A DNA stretch of 50,853 bases, taken from Deltaproteobacteria bacterium. GTDB taxonomy: Bacteria; SAR324; NAC60-12. The position numbers and the translations under genes are program-made. Location of the stretch: positions 1 through 50,853 of the forward strand of contig NYTS01000088.1 in assembly GCA_002683655.1 (NCBI GenBank). The letters are read 5' to 3'. Under the pieces are notes generated by a model that was given only the letters and a program-made list of their open reading frames with translations, was not told the DNA's origin and did not search any database. Of the stretch, positions 40,602 through 50,789 are shown piece by piece. Numbering within the stretch: position 1 is the first letter of the stretch; the number at the start of each line of letters is the position of its first letter.

Positions 40602-41525
40602 TTACTCCGATTGAGGATACAAAAATTGCCAGGCAGCCGTAAGGCCTAGCTGGACCAAGTCATCCCCAGAATGCCGCTGAACTTCTCTTTCAGCAAGGGT
40701 TAGCGCCTTAGCATACAATTTGGTCAATGAGGAACCACCTACTAAATGCGTCTTTTCCGTTTTTGGCAAATTTTTGATCGCAGATCGAACTTCTTCACCC
40801 AACAATCTCCCACTGAGAAAAGCAGCATTCGCCAAGGGATTTCTCTCAATTAGTAATGATCTGGCCCTGACACGAAATAAGGAAGTTAGTAATGGGGTGC
40901 TTTCACTCAAACCCACTTCCACTCCGTTTGCAAAGGCTGGGTGCTCTGAATTGAATTCCTCCGCACCCAGATCATGTCTCAAGATACTGTGCTGGCTTAG
41001 AATTGAGTAGAGTTCTCCAGTGAGGTAGGTGTCAAAAGAGTTTACAGCACCATTTTCTACCCAGACCCACTTACTATGAGTTCCCGGTAAGCAAATGACA
41101 CCAGTCCAGCCTTCAACTCCAGCTCCAAGTCCAAGCAATTGGGTCTCTTCACCACGCATTACATCCGGTCGAGTCTGATCTTGGCAAGCTACACCGGGTA
41201 GAATATGAACTTTTCGGTTGAGTTCCAATGCCTGAACTTCAACCGCCCCAATAGCAACCTCTCTCAATGAGACTGGCAGGAATAAATAGGGGGCTTCCTG
41301 CCAACCCTGCCGACTGCCAACCATTCCACTCATTAAAACGGGTGCCTGATCAGCCCACCCATGAAGATGTTTGACCAAAGTTGATTCAAATTGATCTTGT
41401 TGCAAAGCTAGAAGTCCGCAAGAAGCTTCCCGCGCTTCGATGACATCGACTCCGCTCATTCGCCATACTCGAAAGTGAGTTGTCCCCCAGTCGACAGCGA
41501 TCCACTCCTGCTGAAAATCGTTCAT
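40602..41525 (-). CDS. dgoK: 2-dehydro-3-deoxygalactonokinase
   Basis: WIAVDWGTTHFRVWRM, MSGMVGSRQGW, LPGVACQDQTRPDVMRGEETQLLG, CLPGTHSKWVWVENGAVNSFDTYLTGELYSIL. Confidence 0.93.
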   Translation of the reverse strand: MNDFQQEWIAVDWGTTHFRVWRMSGVDVIEAREASCGLLALQQDQFESTLVKHLHGWADQAPVLMSGMVGSRQGWQEAPYLFLPVSLREVAIGAVEVQALELNRKVHILPGVACQDQTRPDVMRGEETQLLGLGAGVEGWTGVICLPGTHSKWVWVENGAVNSFDTYLTGELYSILSQHSILRHDLGAEEFNSEHPAFANGVEVGLSESTPLLTSLFRVRARSLLIERNPLANAAFLSGRLLGEEVRSAIKNLPKTEKTHLVGGSSLTKLYAKALTLAEREVQRHSGDDLVQLGLTAAWQFLYPQSE

Positions 41526-41736
41526 ATCTGCTGTTGATTTTGTTGTGTATCCATGGTTTTCTCAGCGAATTCTGTTTGACATACTCATGCAGAGTCGTAA
41601 CTTTGTCAACGATCCAGCCGAATGCCGACCGGAAACATAGCTTAAAAGTTATTTCTTCCGTCGAGCAGCTTGCAGAAGCTAGATGAAAAATTGCTTACTG
41701 CCTTAAACCTTAAATGATTAACACCCTCGAGGAGTC

Positions 41737-43533
41737 ATGAGTCAGCCTAAACCCAATACCCGCTTTCGATCACAGGAGTGGTTCGATAATCCAGCCAATC
41801 CAGACATGACCGCTCTTTACTTGGAGCGCTACCTGAATTTTGGTCTGACTCGCGAAGAGTTACAGTCAGGGAAGCCTGTTATTGGCATCGCTCAAACTGG
41901 ATCAGACTTATCCCCATGTAATCGCCCTCATATTGAACTGGCCAAAAGGGTCCGGGAGGGCATTCGAGAAGCGGGGGGGATCGCGATTGAGTTCCCCGTA
42001 CACCCAATTCAGGAAACTGGCAAACGACCAACCGCTTCTTTGGATCGAAATCTTGCGTACTTGAGCCTCGTGGAAGTGCTTTATGGGTATCCAATCGATG
42101 GGGTTGTTCTGACCATTGGCTGCGACAAAACCACTCCGGCAGCATTGATGGCTGCTGCCACAGTCAACATTCCAGCAATCACTCTCTCTGGTGGACCCAT
42201 GCTCAACGGCTGGTTCCGAGGCGAGCGAACCGGTTCTGGAACCATCGTCTGGCGAGCACGAGAAATGATGGCTCGTGGCGAAATTGACTACCCTGGATTT
42301 GTAGATTTAGTGGCCTCTTCTGCTCCCTCCCCTGGTTACTGCAATACGATGGGGACTGCAACAACGATGAACTCCCTCGCTGAAGCATTGGGAATGTCCT
42401 TACCTGGAAGTGCCGCGATTCCAGCCCCTTATCGCGAGAGAGCGCAAGCAGCCTATCTCACTGGCAAACGCATCGTGGAAATGGTCAAGGAAGATTTGAA
42501 ACCATCAGATATTCTGACCCGCAAGGCGTTTGAGAATGCAATTGTGATCAACTCTGCGATTGGTGGTTCAACCAACGCCCCGATCCACTTGAATGCAGTT
42601 GCACGTCATATAGGGGTAAAACTGGAGGTAGACGATTGGGAAAAGCACGGTCACGACATTCCTCTTTTGGTGAATCTACAACCAGCCGGGGACTACCTAG
42701 GCGAGGATTATCACCATGCGGGTGGAGTCCCCGCTGTAGTCGCAGAACTAATTCGCCACGGAAAGATCCATGAGGATGCCATCACTGCAAACGGCAAAAC
42801 CATGGGTAAAAACTGCAGAGATGCCAAAGTCGTCGACACCGATGTGATTCGCAGCTTTGAAACTGCTCTGAAGCCTGCAGCTGGATTCAAAGTTCTCCGA
42901 GGAAATCTCTTCGATGCTGCGATTATGAAAACCTCAGTAATTTCTAAAGGATTCAGAGATCAATATCTTTCAAATCCTGATGACCCAGATGCTTTCGAGG
43001 GCCGGGCAATCGTCTTTGATGGTCCAGAAGACTATCATGAGCGGATCGATGATCCTTCTCTGAATATTGATGCCAACTGTCTCCTATTCATGCGAGGGGC
43101 GGGTCCAATCGGCTATCCTGGTGCAGCTGAAGTGGTCAACATGCGGGCACCTGACTATTTGCTGAAGCAAGGCGTGAAAGAGTTGCCCTGCATTGGAGAT
43201 GGTCGACAAAGTGGCACTTCTGGTTCTCCCTCGATTTTGAACGCATCGCCTGAAGCTGCTGCTCTGGGAGGTCTAGCCCTTGTACAAATGAATGACCGTG
43301 TCCGAATTGACCTAAAGAAAGGAAGGGCTGACATCCTAATTGAAGATGCCGAGTTGGCAAGCCGCAGAGCAAAGCTGGAGCAAGTTGGATTCCCAATTCC
43401 TGAGTCTCAAACACCCTGGCAGGAGCTGCAACGTCGCGATGTTGATCAACTGGCACAGGGCATGGTCTTGAAGTCTGCGGTGAAATATCAGCGAATTGCC
43501 CAAAGTAAAGGTGTTCCGAGAGACAACCATTGA
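41737..43533 (+). CDS. IlvD/Edd-family sugar-acid dehydratase (D-xylonate dehydratase-like)
   Basis: [126 protein letters not shown]. Confidence 0.92.
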   Translation: MSQPKPNTRFRSQEWFDNPANPDMTALYLERYLNFGLTREELQSGKPVIGIAQTGSDLSPCNRPHIELAKRVREGIREAGGIAIEFPVHPIQETGKRPTASLDRNLAYLSLVEVLYGYPIDGVVLTIGCDKTTPAALMAAATVNIPAITLSGGPMLNGWFRGERTGSGTIVWRAREMMARGEIDYPGFVDLVASSAPSPGYCNTMGTATTMNSLAEALGMSLPGSAAIPAPYRERAQAAYLTGKRIVEMVKEDLKPSDILTRKAFENAIVINSAIGGSTNAPIHLNAVARHIGVKLEVDDWEKHGHDIPLLVNLQPAGDYLGEDYHHAGGVPAVVAELIRHGKIHEDAITANGKTMGKNCRDAKVVDTDVIRSFETALKPAAGFKVLRGNLFDAAIMKTSVISKGFRDQYLSNPDDPDAFEGRAIVFDGPEDYHERIDDPSLNIDANCLLFMRGAGPIGYPGAAEVVNMRAPDYLLKQGVKELPCIGDGRQSGTSGSPSILNASPEAAALGGLALVQMNDRVRIDLKKGRADILIEDAELASRRAKLEQVGFPIPESQTPWQELQRRDVDQLAQGMVLKSAVKYQRIAQSKGVPRDNH

Positions 43534-43543
43534 GGAGCTTTTG

Positions 43544-44176
43544 ATGCAAAAAACAATCAGTGATTGGCTGAATCCTTTCCCCTTACTAGCGATTCTCAGA
43601 GGGATTGTCCCTCATGAAGTTGACGAGGTAGGGGATGTGCTGATTGAGCTTGGATATAGAATTTTGGAGGTGCCTCTAAATTCACCGGATCCCTACCAGA
43701 GTATTCAGCAGTTAGCCAAACGCTACAGTGGTTCTGCTTTGATTGGCGCAGGGACAGTGTTCAAGCCGGAACAAGTTCCACAGGTAGCGGATGCTGGGGG
43801 AACCTTGATCGTCTCTCCGAATTTGAATCCAGAGGTGGTCAAGGCAACCAAGCGGATGGGAATGATTTCAATACCTGGAGTCTTTACACCAACCGAAGCT
43901 TTTCAGGCTTTGGATGCAGGAGCAGATGCTCTGAAAATTTTCCCTGGTGATGCGATCAGTCCTTCCTACTGCAAGGCACTCAGAGCTGTTCTACCAAAAG
44001 GAACTCTGCTTGTCGTCACCGGCGGAGTCAATGCGGCCAATCTTTCAGACTTTCTAGCGGTTTCCAATGGAGCAGGCATTGGCTCTGCTCTTTATGCTCC
44101 TGGCAAAAGTGTCAAAAAGATTCGTGCTGATGCTCTCAAGTTCGTTCATGCGTTGACGGAGGAATCCAATGGTTGA
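43544..44176 (+). CDS. dgoA: 2-dehydro-3-deoxy-6-phosphogalactonate/gluconate aldolase
   Basis: FPLLAILRGIVPHEVDEVGDVLIELGYRILEVPLNSPDPYQSI, GAGTVF, ALKIFPGDAISPSYCKALRAVLP, VTGGVNAANLSDFLA. Confidence 0.9.
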   Translation: MQKTISDWLNPFPLLAILRGIVPHEVDEVGDVLIELGYRILEVPLNSPDPYQSIQQLAKRYSGSALIGAGTVFKPEQVPQVADAGGTLIVSPNLNPEVVKATKRMGMISIPGVFTPTEAFQALDAGADALKIFPGDAISPSYCKALRAVLPKGTLLVVTGGVNAANLSDFLAVSNGAGIGSALYAPGKSVKKIRADALKFVHALTEESNG

Positions 44177-45083
44177 CATCCTGTGTCTCGGGGAACCACT
44201 CCTTGAATTTAACGAACAACAGCCTGGACAATATGTTCGTAGTATTGGGGGGGACGTCTCAAATGTTGCTGTCGCAGTGGCTCGGCAAGGTGGTCAAGCT
44301 GGAATGCTGACTAGGATGGGTCAAGATTCTTTTGCCGAAGAAATTCTGCAACTCTGGGAGAGAGAAGGAATCGATACCAGCCGAATTATTCGAGATGAGG
44401 AAGCACCTACTGGAATTTATTTCATTTCACACGGACCTAGTGGACATGTCTTTGACTATCGGCGAGCAGGCTCAGCCTCCAGTCGTTTTCGTCCTTGTGA
44501 TTTGAAGAAAGAACACTTCGAGGGAGTTCAGATTCTCCACCTGTCAGGAATTTCTCTGGCCTTGAGTGACAGCGCCTGCGAGGCTTCCCTAAGAGCAATT
44601 GAATTGGCCAAGGAAAACAGTGTGAAGATCTCCTTTGACACCAATCTTCGACTCAAACTCTGGTCGCTCTCACGGGCTAAAGCTCTTATCCAACATGTCG
44701 GATCCTTAGCAGATTTTGTCCTGCCTGGGCTTGATGATGCTCGTCAATTAACTAGTTTGGAGAATCCCCAAAACATTGTTGATGAATATTTGAAGATGGG
44801 CGTCGAAGTGGTCGCACTGACTCTAGGGGAACAAGGCGTGCTATTAGCTACACAGGACGGCATGAGAGAACAAATCCCTGGAATTCCTGTCAAATTAGTA
44901 GATGCCACGGCAGCAGGTGACTGTTTTGATGGAGGATTCTTAACGGAGTGGTTACGCACCAAAGATCTACTACGAGCAGTTCGTTATGGGAATGCCGCTG
45001 CCTCGCTCAGCGTTCAGCATTTTGGTGCGGTAGCTTCGTTACCCAGTCGAGAAAAAACTGAGTCGAGTTTAAGAAACGAATAG
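44169..45083 (+). CDS. kdgK: PfkB-family sugar kinase (2-keto-3-deoxygluconate kinase-like)
   Basis: LCLGEPLLEFNEQQPGQYVRSIGGDVSNVAVAVARQGG, LTRMGQDSFAEEI, VDATAAGDCFDGGFLTEWL. Confidence 0.88.
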   Translation: MVDILCLGEPLLEFNEQQPGQYVRSIGGDVSNVAVAVARQGGQAGMLTRMGQDSFAEEILQLWEREGIDTSRIIRDEEAPTGIYFISHGPSGHVFDYRRAGSASSRFRPCDLKKEHFEGVQILHLSGISLALSDSACEASLRAIELAKENSVKISFDTNLRLKLWSLSRAKALIQHVGSLADFVLPGLDDARQLTSLENPQNIVDEYLKMGVEVVALTLGEQGVLLATQDGMREQIPGIPVKLVDATAAGDCFDGGFLTEWLRTKDLLRAVRYGNAAASLSVQHFGAVASLPSREKTESSLRNE

Positions 45084-45153
45084 TTCTGTGCCAGCAATGC
45101 TTGACAATCCTGCTCCTTCCACTTATGACACGATAACAATTTAATTTTTTCAT

Positions 45154-45163
45154 CAGACGTCTG
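45154..45163. promoter_or_regulatory. Perfect palindrome CAGACGTCTG upstream of the sugar-binding protein gene, candidate operator
   Basis: Within tttttcatCAGACGTCTGctgtctgg, 50 nt before the ATG at 45214. Confidence 0.4.
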
Positions 45164-45213
45164 CTGTCTGGTACGGAAACTTCCAACTTTTCAAAACTCT
45201 AACGGAGGCACCC

Positions 45214-46128
45214 ATGCGTTGGAATCTGTTCATCTTCACAGGAATCCTCCTGCTTGCTCTTCCTCAATTCTTGTTTGCCCAGTCACGCACTGTGGCCGTG
45301 CTGACTCCATTTCTGGCTCAACCTGGAACACAACTGATGGTCGAAGGCTTTGAAGCAACTGCCAAAAGCAAAGGTTGGCAGGTGGACGTGATTGACACCT
45401 CCGGAGACGTGGCTGCCCTGGTCAGCCGGATGGAAGATGTCGCTCTGCAAAAGGTTGATGCGATGGTGATCAATGTCGATCCATCCCAAATTCGTAATGG
45501 GTTACTGGCTGCCAAAGACGCTGAAATCCCAGTTTTTGGAATGGACTCTGGCGCTGATCCGCTGCTAACAGCCAACGTCACCAGCAATGGCTACGTGATG
45601 GCGGCAGAGACAGCTACCTATTTGGTTGATCAATTGAATGGCAAGGGCAATGTGGTGATGTTCATCTTTGAGCCCTACCCTCCGGTGCAAAAGCGCGGAG
45701 CGATTGCTGAGTCGATCTTCAACAATGAACCGGACATCAATATCATGGAGAAGATCACTCCAAGCTTTGATCGTGGACCCTTGGAGGGCGCTCGCAACGC
45801 AATGGAAGCTGTGTTGACTGCAAATCCTGCGAAAGGCAGCATCCAAGCAGTCTGGGCCGCCTGGGATGATCCTGCGCTGGGTGCAGAACAAGCCATCCGT
45901 GATGCTGGACGTGAGGATGAGGGCATTGTGATAGTTGGAATTGACGCCACTGAGCAGGCCCGTGATCGAATTGCAGCTCGAGGTAATCTGAAGGCCACGG
46001 TTGCCCAAGACTTCACCGGAATCGCTAACACAGTTGCGAACACGGTAGAACAGTATCTGCAGTCTGGTTCCGTATCCCGCTCACAAATCTATGTCAGTGC
46101 CAAATTGGTCACAGCTGACGATCTTTGA
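45214..46128 (+). CDS. Sugar ABC transporter substrate-binding protein (RbsB-like)
   Basis: Signal peptide; VAVLTPFLAQPGTQLMVEGFEATAKSKGWQVDVIDTSGD; VGIDATEQARDRIAARGNLKATVAQDF. Confidence 0.92.
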   Translation: MRWNLFIFTGILLLALPQFLFAQSRTVAVLTPFLAQPGTQLMVEGFEATAKSKGWQVDVIDTSGDVAALVSRMEDVALQKVDAMVINVDPSQIRNGLLAAKDAEIPVFGMDSGADPLLTANVTSNGYVMAAETATYLVDQLNGKGNVVMFIFEPYPPVQKRGAIAESIFNNEPDINIMEKITPSFDRGPLEGARNAMEAVLTANPAKGSIQAVWAAWDDPALGAEQAIRDAGREDEGIVIVGIDATEQARDRIAARGNLKATVAQDFTGIANTVANTVEQYLQSGSVSRSQIYVSAKLVTADDL

Positions 46129-46135
46129 TTCCAAC

Positions 46136-46166
46136 AGGGCGGAGCGTAGAAATATCACTCCGCCCT
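46136..46166 (+). other. Intercistronic hairpin between binding-protein and ATPase genes
   Basis: Perfect 9-bp stem AGGGCGGAG (46136-46144) / CTCCGCCCT (46158-46166), 13-nt loop; 8 nt after the SBP stop. Confidence 0.75.
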
Positions 46167-46176
46167 CCTCCTACCA

Positions 46177-47700
46177 GTGATTCCCTTTCTTCATCTAAAC
46201 AAAGTTCAAAAAAGCTTTGGCAATGTCCCTGTGCTGCGTGGGGTAGAACTCGCTCTGTTTTCTGGCGAAATCCATGGGTTGATGGGTGAAAACGGCGCTG
46301 GCAAGTCTACCCTGATCAAAATTCTTTCGGGGAACCTGGTGGCAGATAACCTCACCTGTACTATGAATGGAGAATCTCTATCGTTGGCGGAGGCGCGATG
46401 GTCTGGGAAGCTGGCGATGCGCTTCATTCATCAGGAACTCAACAGCATCGCGCATCTCTCGATTGCTGAAAACTTGATGCTTGGGAAGCAGCTGCCAACT
46501 CTGGCAAAAATATTTGTTGACCAGCAGACACTTTCTGAACTAACCCAGGCGGCGCTTGCTGAACTGGGGATTACCCATATTGATCCCCAAGAAAGGATGA
46601 GCCAGCTTGGGGCTGGCGATCAGATGCTCGTTAAGTTGGGCAGCGCCTTTGTTGTTGAATCCGGCAAGCCAGTTGCCCAACTCTATGTATTGGATGAACC
46701 CACTGCCTCGCTCATGCCCTCCGAAACTGAAAAACTCTTTGAGGCTCTTGAACGTCTCAAGCAAAAGGGTTGTTCCATTCTTTATGTCTCCCACCGACTT
46801 GACGAAATCTTTCAGATCACCGATCGGATCAGTGTGCTGCGGGATGGAAGAAACACTTTGGTGGAAAAGACAAAAATGCTGAAACCACGAACTGTTGTGG
46901 AAGCGATGACCGGGCGGCAAATCAGCCAACACTACCCGGGTCGCTCCAACATTCTTTCAAAAGAAGTCTTACTTTCAGTCCAACATTTGCGAAACACTAA
47001 GTTGAAGTCATTGAATTTTACGCTTCACAAGGGAGAAATTTTGGGACTTGCTGGCTTGGGTGGATCTGGGCGTTCAGAAGTTCTTCGAACTTTATTAGGA
47101 ATTCGAGATTTCAGTGGAACTTTGAGCCTGGAAGGAAAATCCTGGCGACCAAAACTCAAAAATTTCTGGACAGAACGCTTGGCCTTCATTCCCGAAGAGC
47201 GACGTTCTCTAGGCTTGGTATTGAACCAGACCGTAGCCACAAACAGTCACCTGCCTTTCATTGGCAATTTCGGCAACTTCTTGGGTTTACTGCCCAAACA
47301 AAAACTACGACAGAAATCAGAGGAGGCCTGGTCCCGCGTAAAAGTTCAAGGGACTGGCATCACCCAGAGAATTTGGCAGCTGAGTGGAGGAAATCAACAG
47401 AAAGTACTTTTTGCACGGGCTACCTGGAACCAGCCTAAATTAATGTTGTTGGATGAACCAACTAGAGGAGTGGATGTTGGCGCAAAGCAGGAAATTTACA
47501 GCCTGATTCGACAAGCTAGTCAGGAAGGAACAGCGGTGCTGATGGTCTCTTCAGAGTTGGGAGAGTTGATTGGGCTTTGTGATCGCATTCTTGTTTTGCG
47601 GGATGGGCAAATCTACCATGAGTTGCAGACTAAAGGCTTGAGTGAGGCTGATCTGCTCGCGTATTGCCAAGAAGTTCGTGCTATGGGGAATACTGAATGA
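46177..47700 (+). CDS. Sugar ABC transporter ATP-binding protein (duplicated ATPase, RbsA/XylG-like)
   Basis: GLMGENGAGKSTLIKILSG, LDEPTASL, LSGGNQQKVLFARATWNQPKLMLLDEPTRGVDVGAK. Confidence 0.93.
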   Translation: MIPFLHLNKVQKSFGNVPVLRGVELALFSGEIHGLMGENGAGKSTLIKILSGNLVADNLTCTMNGESLSLAEARWSGKLAMRFIHQELNSIAHLSIAENLMLGKQLPTLAKIFVDQQTLSELTQAALAELGITHIDPQERMSQLGAGDQMLVKLGSAFVVESGKPVAQLYVLDEPTASLMPSETEKLFEALERLKQKGCSILYVSHRLDEIFQITDRISVLRDGRNTLVEKTKMLKPRTVVEAMTGRQISQHYPGRSNILSKEVLLSVQHLRNTKLKSLNFTLHKGEILGLAGLGGSGRSEVLRTLLGIRDFSGTLSLEGKSWRPKLKNFWTERLAFIPEERRSLGLVLNQTVATNSHLPFIGNFGNFLGLLPKQKLRQKSEEAWSRVKVQGTGITQRIWQLSGGNQQKVLFARATWNQPKLMLLDEPTRGVDVGAKQEIYSLIRQASQEGTAVLMVSSELGELIGLCDRILVLRDGQIYHELQTKGLSEADLLAYCQEVRAMGNTE

Positions 47701-48665
47701 CTGGTTCCTTGCAGCTGGTTCCTCTGCTCCGACGTTACGGTACTTTTTTAGGCTTCCTATTGATTGTCAGTTTCTTCTGGAGTCAGCGCCCCGACACTTT
47801 CATGACGACCCGAAACTGGCTCAACATCACGCAGCAGGTCAGCATTTTGTGCGTGATTTCCTTCACAATGACCCTCGTGATGGTGGGAGGAGATTTTGAT
47901 TTGAGTGTCGGCTCCATGGCGAGCTTGAGTGGGATGATTGCAGCAGTTTTGTGGCAACAGGAAGTCAGGTTATTCGGCGCTTTAGGAGCTGCTGTAATTG
48001 TGGGTGCTTTTGGTGGCGTTTTTAACGGGGTTCTTGTTGCCTACGCTGGGTTGTCTGCCTTTGTTGCGACTCTTGGCACACTGACAATTTTTAGTGGCTT
48101 GGCTTTACTGGTGAGCGACGGCAAAACCATTTTTGGTAGAGCGATTCCGGAAATAGTTGGGGATTTCAGTCGTGGTGGAATTCCATTAGCTGAGGGGATC
48201 CAGCTACCGAATTTGACCCTGATCGCAATTTCAGTTTTGATCCTTATGGGCATCGTCCTGCAGCACACGGTCTTTGGTAGAAATCTTCATGCTGTCGGAG
48301 GCAATCGTGAAGCGAGCTTGCTTGCAGGGGTGCCTGTAGCCCGATTACGCCTTATCGCGTTTGCTTTCAATGGTGTGGGAGCAGCAATTGCTGGCTTGAT
48401 GCTGGTCAGTCGACTTTCTTCAGCAAATCCAACACAAGGAGATGGACTGATGCTAAACGCAATCGCCTCAGTTTTTGTGGGCATGACGATGTCCGAAGAG
48501 GGTGAACCTAACCTGTTTGGAACCTTGACGGGGGTGCTGATCTTGGGCGTACTCTCAAACGGCTTGACCCAGCTCCGAATCGACACTTATGTTCAACAGA
48601 TCTTGACCGGCTTGATCATCATCGCGGCAGTACTGTTCAGCCGACTTTCCTTGAGAAAAAGATGA
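47697..48665 (+). CDS. Sugar ABC transporter permease (RbsC-like)
   Basis: GGDFDLSVGSMASLSGMIAA, LSAFVATLGTLTIFSGLALLVSDG, GRNLHAVGGNREASLLAGVPV. Confidence 0.92.
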   Translation: MTGSLQLVPLLRRYGTFLGFLLIVSFFWSQRPDTFMTTRNWLNITQQVSILCVISFTMTLVMVGGDFDLSVGSMASLSGMIAAVLWQQEVRLFGALGAAVIVGAFGGVFNGVLVAYAGLSAFVATLGTLTIFSGLALLVSDGKTIFGRAIPEIVGDFSRGGIPLAEGIQLPNLTLIAISVLILMGIVLQHTVFGRNLHAVGGNREASLLAGVPVARLRLIAFAFNGVGAAIAGLMLVSRLSSANPTQGDGLMLNAIASVFVGMTMSEEGEPNLFGTLTGVLILGVLSNGLTQLRIDTYVQQILTGLIIIAAVLFSRLSLRKR

Positions 48666-50134
48666 ATTCAAACACTGCTGAAAACAAAGATGAATCAACT
48701 TGGTTAGTGGTTGACCTAGGTACAACCAGTATCAAAGGGAGCTTGTTCGACTGTAACGGCGACCTGATCGGTGAGTCCTCTCACCCAAACAAGCAAACCC
48801 AAACAGAAGAGGGTTTCCATCATCAGGAAGTGGAGACGTGGTGGAATGGATTTTCAGCTGTGGTTCATGAGCTGATGAAACCTGGGGTTCAGGGGCTTGT
48901 AATAACGGGTCAGATGCAAAACCTGATTTTCCTGGATTCGCAGTCTGAACCCTTACATCCCGTTGTTAGCTACAGTGATCAACGTGGCGCTGATCAAATC
49001 GCCAGTTGGTCTGCTAAGAAATCAGTTCAGGAACAATTGCTCGAAACAGGTAACGAACAGGGCCCAACAAGCCTACTCGCAAAGCTTGCTTGGTTTCAGC
49101 AACATCAGCCAGAGGTCCTAAAAAATACAGAAAAAATCTTCATTGGATCAGCAGATTACATTGGCTACCGTCTGACAGGTGTTAGCCAAACGGACACTAC
49201 CACTGCTGCGACCACCGGTTTAATGCAACTCTCCTCAAGAACCTGGCACACAGCACTTTTTGCAGAGCTTGGTCTGGATTCGATCCTACCCAGTTTACCA
49301 AGATTGGTTTCAGGTGGTTCATTGTTGGGTCTGCTCAAAAATGAAGTGAGTGAGCAGCTGAAATTATTGGCTGGTTTGCCCATCTACCTTGCGCCCGGTG
49401 ATGCTGGTTCAACCACATTGGGAGCCGGTTGTGGAAAACTTGGGAAAGCTTACGCCTATTGTGGAACCAGTGGCTGGGTGGGACTGACTGAAAAACGACC
49501 AGCAAGACTCGAAAGTGGTGCATGGACCTTGGCTCACCCAGCTAAAGACTTGTTCATACAAGTCGCACCAATCCTCACCGCAGGAGACAACCTTGCTTGG
49601 GTCAAAGATCTGTTTGGCTTCAATGGATATGAAGAGATGATTCAAATCGCTCTTGAGCAACCAGTTGGAAAATTGCTGTATTTGCCCTATCTGCAGGGAG
49701 AGCGCTCTCCCTTCATCGATCCCCACGCTCGTGGAGTCTGGCTAGGCATGAATCGGCAATCTAACCGAGCCTCATTGACCCGAGCCGTTTTGGAGGGAAC
49801 CTGCTTTGCCTTCCGTCATGCTTTACACGCTGTGTCTGAGATTCCAGTAGAGGAGCTGCTCCTAACCGGTGGAACCAGTCGCTCAGATTCCTTTTGTCAA
49901 CTCTTCGCCAATGTGCTCGGTATTCCGATCAAGGTACTCGCAGAACCTGAATTGACCGGCCTCCGAGGCGCTTTGGCTGCCTGTCGACCAGAGAATTCTA
50001 CCCCAGAACCACGAATTCAAAAAACGTATTTGCCGAGCTCAGACCTAATGCAAAACTATGACGGTCTGTTTGAGATTTTCCTGAAGAGCTATCCTGCGCT
50101 GCGGAACAGCTTTGCTCAATTAGCTCAGCTGTAA
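48662..50134 (+). CDS. FGGY-family carbohydrate kinase (xylulokinase-like)
   Basis: WLVVDLGTTSIKGSLFDCNGDLI; GLVITGQMQNLIFLD; APGDAGSTTLGAGCGKLGKAYAYCGTSGWVGL; EELLLTGGTSRSDSFCQLFANVLGIPI. Confidence 0.9.
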   Translation: MNSNTAENKDESTWLVVDLGTTSIKGSLFDCNGDLIGESSHPNKQTQTEEGFHHQEVETWWNGFSAVVHELMKPGVQGLVITGQMQNLIFLDSQSEPLHPVVSYSDQRGADQIASWSAKKSVQEQLLETGNEQGPTSLLAKLAWFQQHQPEVLKNTEKIFIGSADYIGYRLTGVSQTDTTTAATTGLMQLSSRTWHTALFAELGLDSILPSLPRLVSGGSLLGLLKNEVSEQLKLLAGLPIYLAPGDAGSTTLGAGCGKLGKAYAYCGTSGWVGLTEKRPARLESGAWTLAHPAKDLFIQVAPILTAGDNLAWVKDLFGFNGYEEMIQIALEQPVGKLLYLPYLQGERSPFIDPHARGVWLGMNRQSNRASLTRAVLEGTCFAFRHALHAVSEIPVEELLLTGGTSRSDSFCQLFANVLGIPIKVLAEPELTGLRGALAACRPENSTPEPRIQKTYLPSSDLMQNYDGLFEIFLKSYPALRNSFAQLAQL

Positions 50135-50171
50135 TCTCTAAAGATTCAAACATGAAACTCAAAGGACTCCC

Positions 50172-50591
50172 ATGGGAATGCCACCTTTTCACCTAGCTTT
50201 TGCAGTCAGAGATTTGGATGTCACTCGTGATTTCTACGCCAATCGTTTGGGCTGTAAGGTCGGACGGACGGATGAGAAGTGGATTGATTTTGACTTTTTT
50301 GGACATCAGATCTCTGCGCATCTGAAGCCTGAAGAAACCCAGCGAGTCGAGACCAATGGAGTAGACGGAAAGTCTGTTCCCGTTCGGCATTTTGGCGCAG
50401 TTTTGGAGTGGGATCATTGGCATCAGCTCGCAGACTCACTAAAGGATCAAGGGGTTGAGTTTCTGATAGAACCCTATATTAGGTTCCAAGGGGAAGTCGG
50501 CGAACAAGCAACCATGTTTTTGCTTGATCCATCCGATAATGCAATCGAACTGAAATCTTTCCTGAATCCTGATCAACTCTTTGCCAGCTAA
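50172..50591 (+). CDS. VOC-superfamily (glyoxalase/dioxygenase-like) protein
   Basis: [63 protein letters not shown]. Confidence 0.88.
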   Translation: MGMPPFHLAFAVRDLDVTRDFYANRLGCKVGRTDEKWIDFDFFGHQISAHLKPEETQRVETNGVDGKSVPVRHFGAVLEWDHWHQLADSLKDQGVEFLIEPYIRFQGEVGEQATMFLLDPSDNAIELKSFLNPDQLFAS

Positions 50592-50642
50592 TTTGATCGG
50601 CTTCATTTCTTGTTCTAGAACCTTAATTAACCAGGATTTTAA

Positions 50643-50789
50643 ATGTATAAAGAGAACTACAATTTAAAAGGAAAGAGGGCATTCATTACAGGGGGTGGAC
50701 GGAGAATTGGGCTTTGCTCTGCAGATGCACTAGCAGAAGCTGGGGCGAATATCGTCATCAGTGGGCGTTGGAGCTTAAGGGTTGTTTAG
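50643..50789 (+). pseudogene. N-terminal fragment of a short-chain dehydrogenase/reductase, truncated by the IS end
   Basis: MYKENYNLKGKRAFITGGGRRIGLCSADALAEAGANIVIS then IS-derived GRWSLRVV*; TGxGxxIG cofactor motif. Confidence 0.8.
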
